Source: Bacteroidales bacterium
Lineage (GTDB): Bacteria; Bacteroidota; Bacteroidia; Bacteroidales; UBA932
Direction: 5' to 3'
Assembly: GCA_024694675.1 (NCBI GenBank)
Contig: JAILJO010000022.1
Coordinates: 1 to 38,173, forward strand
DNA length: 38,173 nt
How positions within the stretch are numbered: the stretch's first letter is position 1; every line of letters starts with the position of its first letter. The notes beneath the pieces were generated by a model. The model was given only the letters and a program-made list of their open reading frames with translations. It searched no databases and had not been told where the DNA came from. This document shows positions 34,047-38,173 of the stretch, piece by piece. The position numbers and the translations under genes are program-made.

Positions 34047-34585
34047 TAAACAAAGAAGGTGCATGGGAGACCCTGAGCTCCGAGTATCTTATCAAGCGTC
34101 CCTGGCTCACCGCCAGGCGTGACGTAGCCCGTCTCCCGGACGGACGTATCAATAACGAATACTACGTCCTGGAGTACCCGGACTGGGTGAATATCATTGC
34201 CGTAACCAAGGACGGTCTCATTGTCATGGAGCGCCAGTACCGCTATGCCCTTGGAAATACGTGTTATGAGTTGCCCTGCGGCGTAATCGAGGAGGGCGAA
34301 ACGCCCCTCCAGGCCGCCCAGCGTGAACTTCTGGAAGAAACCGGCTACACCGGCGGCGAGTGGCATGAACACATGGTTCTCTCACCCAACCCCGCCACGT
34401 CAACAAACTATGCCCATTCATTTGTTGCCATCGGCGTAGAAAGGGTCTCCGGCCAGCACCTCGACCCCACGGAAGACATCTCCGTCCACCTCTGCACCCC
34501 TGACTTCGTCAAGGACCTCCTGGCCCGCAACCAAATCCTCCAGGCCCTCATGGCCGCCCCCCTGCTGAAGTACTTCTACGCCTAA
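34043..34585 (+). CDS. Nudix hydrolase (ADP-ribose pyrophosphatase-like)
   Basis: Nudix-family hydrolase (180 aa). The Nudix box GVIEEGETPLQAAQRELLEETGY at residues 80-102 matches Gx5Ex7REUxEExGU. The N-terminal strand (ARRDVARLPDGRINNEYYVLEY) and spacing resemble ADP-ribose or nucleoside-diphosphate-sugar pyrophosphatases, but the substrate cannot be fixed. The start overlaps the pepP stop (ATGA), so they share a message. Confidence 0.92.
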   Translation: MINKEGAWETLSSEYLIKRPWLTARRDVARLPDGRINNEYYVLEYPDWVNIIAVTKDGLIVMERQYRYALGNTCYELPCGVIEEGETPLQAAQRELLEETGYTGGEWHEHMVLSPNPATSTNYAHSFVAIGVERVSGQHLDPTEDISVHLCTPDFVKDLLARNQILQALMAAPLLKYFYA

Positions 34586-34597
34586 TGAAATAATTGC

Positions 34598-34605
34598 TAT
34601 ATTTG
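34598..34605 (+). promoter_or_regulatory. -7 element of the lipoprotein/radical SAM unit
   Basis: TATATTTG is a perfect TAnnTTTG match, 45 bases before the ATG at 34651 and just after the Nudix gene. No strong -33 is seen. Confidence 0.6.
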
Positions 34606-34650
34606 CAGTGAGTGAATGCAAGTTTTTGCCCGTTCGCGGATTATTAAGGT

Positions 34651-35139
34651 ATGAAAGCAAGAATCAAGCATATTTACGAGATTATTGCCGGGGCAATACT
34701 CTCGTTCCTGGGGTTCACCGGGTGTGATGATATCATCAATCCCGTATGCGAATACGGCATGCCTCATGCTACCTTTGCTGTAAAAGGCACCGTTAAGGCA
34801 GAAGACACCGGAAATCCCGTGGAGGGCATCAAGGTCAAGTTCCGCCAGCACGTGGACGGCCGCGAAGACGAGAATGGAAAACCGTATTATGAGGAGTTTG
34901 AATTCTCCTCGGACAAAGACGGAAAGGTGGAGACCTCTTTTGTGGAGTGGCCGGATGTCAACGACGTAGAAATCACCTTTGAAGACGTTGACGGAGAGGA
35001 AAACGGCGGCAGGTTCGCCCCTGACACCCTTCGTGGCAAAGATATCAAGATTAATCTTGATGAGGACAAAGAGTCTTCCTGGAACAAGGGAACCTACAAC
35101 ATCTCCTTCGAGGAAAAGCTCAAAAAGGCCACAGAATAG
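34651..35139 (+). CDS. Radical SAM-associated lipoprotein (copy A)
   Basis: Putative lipoprotein (162 aa). The signal sequence is unusual: MKARIKHIYEIIAGAILSFL contains Tyr-Glu at 9-10 before the hydrophobic core and ends in a lipobox FTGC with Cys25. Then come a second Cys (33) and the motif EYGMPHA at 34-40. The rest resembles a carboxypeptidase-regulatory-like beta sandwich (GTVKAEDTGNPVEGIKVKF, DKDGKVE, DGEENGGRF). It is a clear paralogue of the minus-strand protein at 36273-36779. One base separates its stop from the radical SAM gene. I recall this pairing as the curated rSAM/lipoprotein system (TIGR04134 with TIGR04133). It may be the substrate of the enzyme; that is inference. Confidence 0.85.
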   Translation: MKARIKHIYEIIAGAILSFLGFTGCDDIINPVCEYGMPHATFAVKGTVKAEDTGNPVEGIKVKFRQHVDGREDENGKPYYEEFEFSSDKDGKVETSFVEWPDVNDVEITFEDVDGEENGGRFAPDTLRGKDIKINLDEDKESSWNKGTYNISFEEKLKKATE

Positions 35140-35140
35140 G

Positions 35141-36211
35141 ATGCTTCCGCTAAGGCAGAAAATAGGGCTGGAGCTCGCAAAACCAATCATAGACCGCGTG
35201 ATAAGGGAACACCCCCTTACCACGCTGTTTTGGGAATGTACCCTTCGCTGCAACCTTAAGTGCAGGCACTGCGGGAGCGACTGCAAGGTGACATCGGAAC
35301 TTAAGGACATGCCGCTGGAGGATTTCCTGCCTGTTCTCGAAAGCATCGCCCGCGAAACGGACCCGCACAAGGTCATGATTAACGTGACCGGCGGCGAGCC
35401 GCTGGTCCGCCAGGACCTGGAGAAATGCGGCAAAGCGTTCTACGAGCTGGGCTTTCCCTGGGGCATCGTCACAAACGGCCGCGGACTTACGCCGGCACGG
35501 TATAAATCCCTCCTTCAGAGCGGCATCAGGGCGGTGACAGTGAGTCTGGACGGCATAGGCGACACCCACGACTGGATGCGCGGCGTCCCCGGAACATACC
35601 CCCTGGCGCTCAAGGCCATCCAGATGGTGGCCGCCTCCGGAGAGGTTGAGTACGATGTGGTCACCTGCGTCAACAAGCGTAGCTACAGGGAACTGGACCA
35701 GATAAAGGAGCTGCTCATCCAAAGCGGAGTCAAGGCCTGGAGACTCTTCACCGTCTTCCCCGTGGGCCGCGCCGCCAACGATCCGGAGTTAAAGCTCTCC
35801 GGCGATGAATTCCGCGGGACGATGGAGTTCATTAAAAGGACCAACAAGGAAGGCCGGATCCGCGTCAGCTACGGCTGTGAAGGCTTCCTTGGCAAGTACG
35901 AAGGCGACGTCCGCGACCACTTCTTCCTCTGCAACGCCGGCATCACCACAGGTTCCATCATGGCCGATGGTTCCATCGCCGCCTGCCCCAGCATCAGGGC
36001 CGACTACAGCCAGGGCAACATCTACCGCGGGGACGATTTCATGGATGTCTGGAACAACCGCTACCAGATCTACCGCGACCGCACCTGGATGCGCACCGGC
36101 GACTGCGCCTCCTGCAAGTACTGGCGCTACTGCCGCGGCAACGGCATGCACCTCCGCGACGCCTCCGGCCACCTCCTCTTCTGTCACCTCCACCGCCTGC
36201 AGGAGAAATAA
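35141..36211 (+). CDS. Radical SAM/SPASM enzyme of the lipoprotein-associated type
   Basis: Radical SAM enzyme (356 aa), likely a peptide or protein modifier. The SAM-cluster motif CNLKCRHC gives Cys37, Cys41 and Cys44; GGEP is at 84-87 and the strand AVTVSLDG at 131-138. A C-terminal SPASM-like region has Cys264, the G277-x4-Cys282 step, Cys322-x2-Cys325-x5-Cys331 and Cys348; the usual next cysteine of CX2CX5CX3C is Gly335, and an extra Cys246 is present. An open frame continues 54 codons upstream inside the lipoprotein gene, but the ATG at 35141 gives a normal start. Context with two lipoproteins matches TIGR04133 as I remember it. Reaction unknown. Confidence 0.9.
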   Translation: MLPLRQKIGLELAKPIIDRVIREHPLTTLFWECTLRCNLKCRHCGSDCKVTSELKDMPLEDFLPVLESIARETDPHKVMINVTGGEPLVRQDLEKCGKAFYELGFPWGIVTNGRGLTPARYKSLLQSGIRAVTVSLDGIGDTHDWMRGVPGTYPLALKAIQMVAASGEVEYDVVTCVNKRSYRELDQIKELLIQSGVKAWRLFTVFPVGRAANDPELKLSGDEFRGTMEFIKRTNKEGRIRVSYGCEGFLGKYEGDVRDHFFLCNAGITTGSIMADGSIAACPSIRADYSQGNIYRGDDFMDVWNNRYQIYRDRTWMRTGDCASCKYWRYCRGNGMHLRDASGHLLFCHLHRLQEK

Positions 36212-36213
36212 GA

Positions 36214-36242
36214 ATGCCCCTCAGAAAAAAACTGAGAGGCAT
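36214..36242. terminator. Hairpin between convergent radical SAM and lipoprotein B genes
   Basis: ATGCCCCTCAG (36214-36224), a loop of seven A (T on the minus strand) and CTGAGAGGCAT (36232-36242) form an 11-bp stem with one imperfect pair (C-A on plus, G-U on minus). No strong U-tract follows on either side, so termination may be modest. Confidence 0.55.
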
Positions 36243-36272
36243 CCGGTTAACAATATTGATACGGTTAGATGA

Positions 36273-36779
36273 TTATTCTTCTGAAGTGGCGGGCTTAAGC
36301 TTGGCGTTGAAGGAGATTGTGAAATCTCCCTGGTGCCACCGGCCGTCTTCGTCCTTTTCGTAATCGATAGTAAGATCGTTCTCCGAAAGAACCTGGCCTT
36401 CAAACTCTCCGCCGTTTTCCGCTCCGTCAATATCTTCCAGGGTGATGGTGATTTCTTTGGGCTCTGTGCTCCAGTCAAATGCATTGGCGTTCACTTTGCC
36501 TTCTTTGTCTGTAAGAAACTCGTTCTCCTCACTCTCAAAATACTGCTTGTTGCCTTCATCGTCAGTGTACTCCAGGCGGCGGTATTTGACCTTTATGCCC
36601 TGAATAGGCTTGCCGTCCTCCGAAGTCACCTCGCCAATAATCTTGTAATTGGCGTGAGGCATGCCGTACTCGTCAACCCCGTTGATTATTTTGTTGATCT
36701 GGCTGCAGCCCCCCAGCCCCAGAAAGGCCAGGATGGCTCCAACAATCAGTTCATACAAATGGCGGATCTTTGCAATCAT
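36273..36779 (-). CDS. Radical SAM-associated lipoprotein (copy B)
   Basis: Putative lipoprotein (168 aa), paralogue of the protein at 34651-35139. The first 25 residues share 16 identities with copy A, including the His-x-Tyr-Glu and GAIL-x-FLG blocks; the lipobox is LGGC (Cys25). The motif EYGMPHA is at 37-43, followed by the same beta-sandwich layout (GEVTSEDGKPIQGIKVKYR, TDKEGKV, DGAENGGEF, FTISFNAKLKPAT). Convergent with the radical SAM gene and 68 bases downstream of pyrH, so it may be expressed by read-through from pyrH or from its own promoter, where I see no TAnnTTTG. Likely a second substrate of the same enzyme; inference. Confidence 0.85.
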   Translation of the reverse strand: MIAKIRHLYELIVGAILAFLGLGGCSQINKIINGVDEYGMPHANYKIIGEVTSEDGKPIQGIKVKYRRLEYTDDEGNKQYFESEENEFLTDKEGKVNANAFDWSTEPKEITITLEDIDGAENGGEFEGQVLSENDLTIDYEKDEDGRWHQGDFTISFNAKLKPATSEE

Positions 36780-36847
36780 AGTACTACGTTTCTGGTACTA
36801 TAGATGCAAGAATCCGCAGTTTCGTTGCAATAATGTGTAGTTATAGA

Positions 36848-37552
36848 TTACGGATGCACCAGGGTGCCCACTTTTTCGCCTTTGAGGAGCTTGGTGAGGT
36901 TGCCGGGGGTGTTCATGTCGAAGACGATGATGGGCATATTGCCGTCCTGGCAGAGGGCGTATGCGGTCTGGTCCATGACCTTGAGGCGCTTTGAGATGGC
37001 CTCGGTGAAGGAGAGTTCATCGTACTTGACGGCGGTGGGATCCTTCTCCGGGTCTGCGGTGTAAACGCCGTCGACGCGGGTGCCTTTGAGGAGGGCATCG
37101 GCCCCTATTTCCAGGGCCCTGAGGGCTGCGCCGGAGTCCGTGGTGAAGAAGGGGTTGCCGGTACCGCCGGCGATGAGAGCTACGCCGCCCTTTTCGAGGA
37201 CTTTGACGGCATCGTCCCTCATGTAGTACTTGGCATGCGGTTCCATGGGGGTTGAGGTAAACACCACTGCATCAACGCCCTGGGCCTTGATGAACATGGA
37301 AAGCGCAAGGGAATTGATGACGGTTGCAAGCATTCCCATCTTGTCTCCGTCCACCCTGTCGAAGCCCTTGCCCACGCCCTGCAGGCCGCGGAAAATGTTG
37401 CCGCCGCCATTGACGATGGCTACCTGCAGACCGGCCTTTGCCGCCGCTGCAATCTCTTTTGCATAAGCCTCCAGGGAGGCGGTTTCAAGACCCTTTCCGG
37501 CAAGGCCGCCAAGGCTTTCGCCGCTAAGCTTCAGAAGTACTCTCTTGTACAT
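36848..37552 (-). CDS. pyrH: Uridylate kinase (UMP kinase)
   Basis: Amino acid kinase-family UMP kinase (234 aa) converting UMP to UDP in pyrimidine synthesis. YKRVLLKLSGESLGG opens the protein, GGGNIFRGL follows near 52-60, and GTGNPFFTTDSGAALRA is near 128-144 with LLKGTRVDGVYTADPEKDPTA after it. The ATG at 37552 gives the usual family length; an ATG three codons upstream is possible. Essential housekeeping gene with its own consensus promoter. Confidence 0.96.
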   Translation of the reverse strand: MYKRVLLKLSGESLGGLAGKGLETASLEAYAKEIAAAAKAGLQVAIVNGGGNIFRGLQGVGKGFDRVDGDKMGMLATVINSLALSMFIKAQGVDAVVFTSTPMEPHAKYYMRDDAVKVLEKGGVALIAGGTGNPFFTTDSGAALRALEIGADALLKGTRVDGVYTADPEKDPTAVKYDELSFTEAISKRLKVMDQTAYALCQDGNMPIIVFDMNTPGNLTKLLKGEKVGTLVHP

Positions 37553-37573
37553 AATTGTCATTGTATTTGGTAA

Positions 37574-37604
37574 CAAAAATATCGAAAACTTGCGAAATAT
37601 GCAA
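37574..37604 (-). promoter_or_regulatory. Promoter of pyrH
   Basis: On the minus strand, TTG (complement of 37602-37604), a 20-base spacer and TATTTTTG (complement of 37574-37581) match the consensus. It interleaves with the divergent plus-strand promoter. Confidence 0.7.
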
Positions 37605-37621
37605 TTTTTTGCCTACCTTTG
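37590..37621 (+). promoter_or_regulatory. Promoter of the right-edge lipoprotein gene
   Basis: TTG at 37590-37592, a 21-base spacer and TACCTTTG (37614-37621) match the Bacteroides pattern. The ATG is 28 bases further on at 37650. Confidence 0.65.
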
Positions 37622-37649
37622 AGAACTGACATACAAAAATTAACCTGTT

Positions 37650-38173
37650 ATGAAAAAATGGACAATCATTCTTGCGGCATTCGGTTTAGTCCTTTGTGCC
37701 TGCAATAAAGAGGAAAAAGTAGATTCTTCGGATATCGTTGGCGAATGGAAAAACGCTAATTCCAGCTTTGACATTTCCGTAACTCTGACCCAAGATGGAA
37801 AGTACATTGAAAATGCTATGGGTATAGAGGTTAAAGGAACCTGGAGTCTCAACAAGGACTCGGTCCTTCACATTGAGCCGGAAAATGATGATCCTGTGGA
37901 TTGCGATGTAAAGATCCTGGGTGGCAAGGCAGCAATGGTCCTTGGCTATGGAGATGACTCCTCATACGAACGCTCTCTGTTTTATAAGAAGGGCGCACAG
38001 GTGAAATCCGGTGCCCTGAAGGACGGCCGCTACGATGCTCCCCATAATGGAATAAAGGGAAACGACGACAGAACAGTTACTTTCATCGTAAAGGGCAACA
38101 ATATGGAAATGTACGTGCACGCCTGGGGTCAGCACTACAAGGGAACGTACAAGATTGAAAACGGCTACCTCAA
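37650..38173 (+). CDS. Lipoprotein, cut by the window end
   Basis: Partial gene (174 codons, no stop before the edge). The signal sequence MKKWTIILAAFGLVLCAC has a lipobox LCAC with Cys18. The mature part begins with DIVGEWKNANSSFDISVTLTQDGKY and continues KGTWSLNKDSVLHIEP, a layout of short beta strands typical of lipocalin-like domains in Bacteroidota lipoproteins; a second similar stretch (KDGRYDAPHNG ... KGTYKIENGYL) suggests a repeated barrel. Function unknown. Confidence 0.8.
   Translation, partial: MKKWTIILAAFGLVLCACNKEEKVDSSDIVGEWKNANSSFDISVTLTQDGKYIENAMGIEVKGTWSLNKDSVLHIEPENDDPVDCDVKILGGKAAMVLGYGDDSSYERSLFYKKGAQVKSGALKDGRYDAPHNGIKGNDDRTVTFIVKGNNMEMYVHAWGQHYKGTYKIENGYL

Noticed and set aside
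35789..36272. Low-complexity Ala/Val- and Thr/Ala/Ser-rich open frames on both strands
   Set aside because: Out-of-frame readings of the SPASM region of the radical SAM gene.
1..38173. CRISPR arrays, tRNA or rRNA genes, insertion sequences
   Set aside because: Intergenic gaps are short, and none shows regular repeat-spacer structure, cloverleaf pattern, or transposase with terminal inverted repeats.

Overview
The window looks like chromosomal DNA of a member of the order Bacteroidales (phylum Bacteroidota). Three things point there: promoter elements of the Bacteroides type (TAnnTTTG near -7, usually with TTG or TTTG about 20 bases upstream) in front of many genes; the gene order mreB-mreC-mreD-mrdA-rodA with no Shine-Dalgarno-like starts; and families typical of the group (Big_2 lipoproteins, DUF3109, DUF2007, a radical SAM/lipoprotein cassette). 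The base composition is fairly GC-rich for the order except at the left end. I cannot resolve a genus.

Layout. 1-1660: an AT-richer left end with a stand-alone AAA ATPase, closed by a strong hairpin terminator. 1677-6420: envelope and extracytoplasmic enzymes (Big_2 lipoprotein, sialate O-acetylesterase, class A acid phosphatase, CE1-type esterase). 6430-7767: acyltransferase translationally coupled to a small AbrB/MazE-like regulator with its own promoter. 7775-14303: the rod-shape operon mreBCD-mrdA-rodA on the minus strand with a short-chain dehydrogenase overlapping rodA at its end. 14385-16218: ispD and an unrecognised lipoprotein, convergent. 16397-20643: PBP1A-ddl-prmC operon, divergent from topA (20792) and lrp (23143). 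23645-26371: TPR protein and U32 protease-family protein, divergent from a degenerate M16-like protein (26456) and a DUF3109 protein. 29519-32184: five tightly overlapping minus-strand genes including hemW. 32241-34585: aminopeptidase P and a Nudix hydrolase, divergent from the previous operon through a perfectly palindromic promoter. 34651-36779: a radical SAM/SPASM enzyme between two paralogous, oppositely oriented lipoproteins. 36848-37552: pyrH. 37650-end: a lipoprotein cut by the window edge.

How the genes work together. The centre of the window is a cell-wall neighbourhood: MreBCD scaffold, RodA glycosyltransferase and PBP2 transpeptidase for elongation, Ddl for the D-Ala-D-Ala precursor, PBP1A for polymerisation and crosslinking, and IspD for the isoprenoid precursors of the lipid carrier. 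The most interesting system is at 34651-36779: a radical SAM peptide-modifying type enzyme whose probable substrates are two lipoproteins that share an unusually conserved signal sequence and an EYGMPHA motif just after the lipid-anchored cysteine. I believe this corresponds to the 'rSAM/lipoprotein system' named by protein-family curators (TIGR04133/TIGR04134, recalled from memory), whose chemistry and role are, as far as I know, not described.
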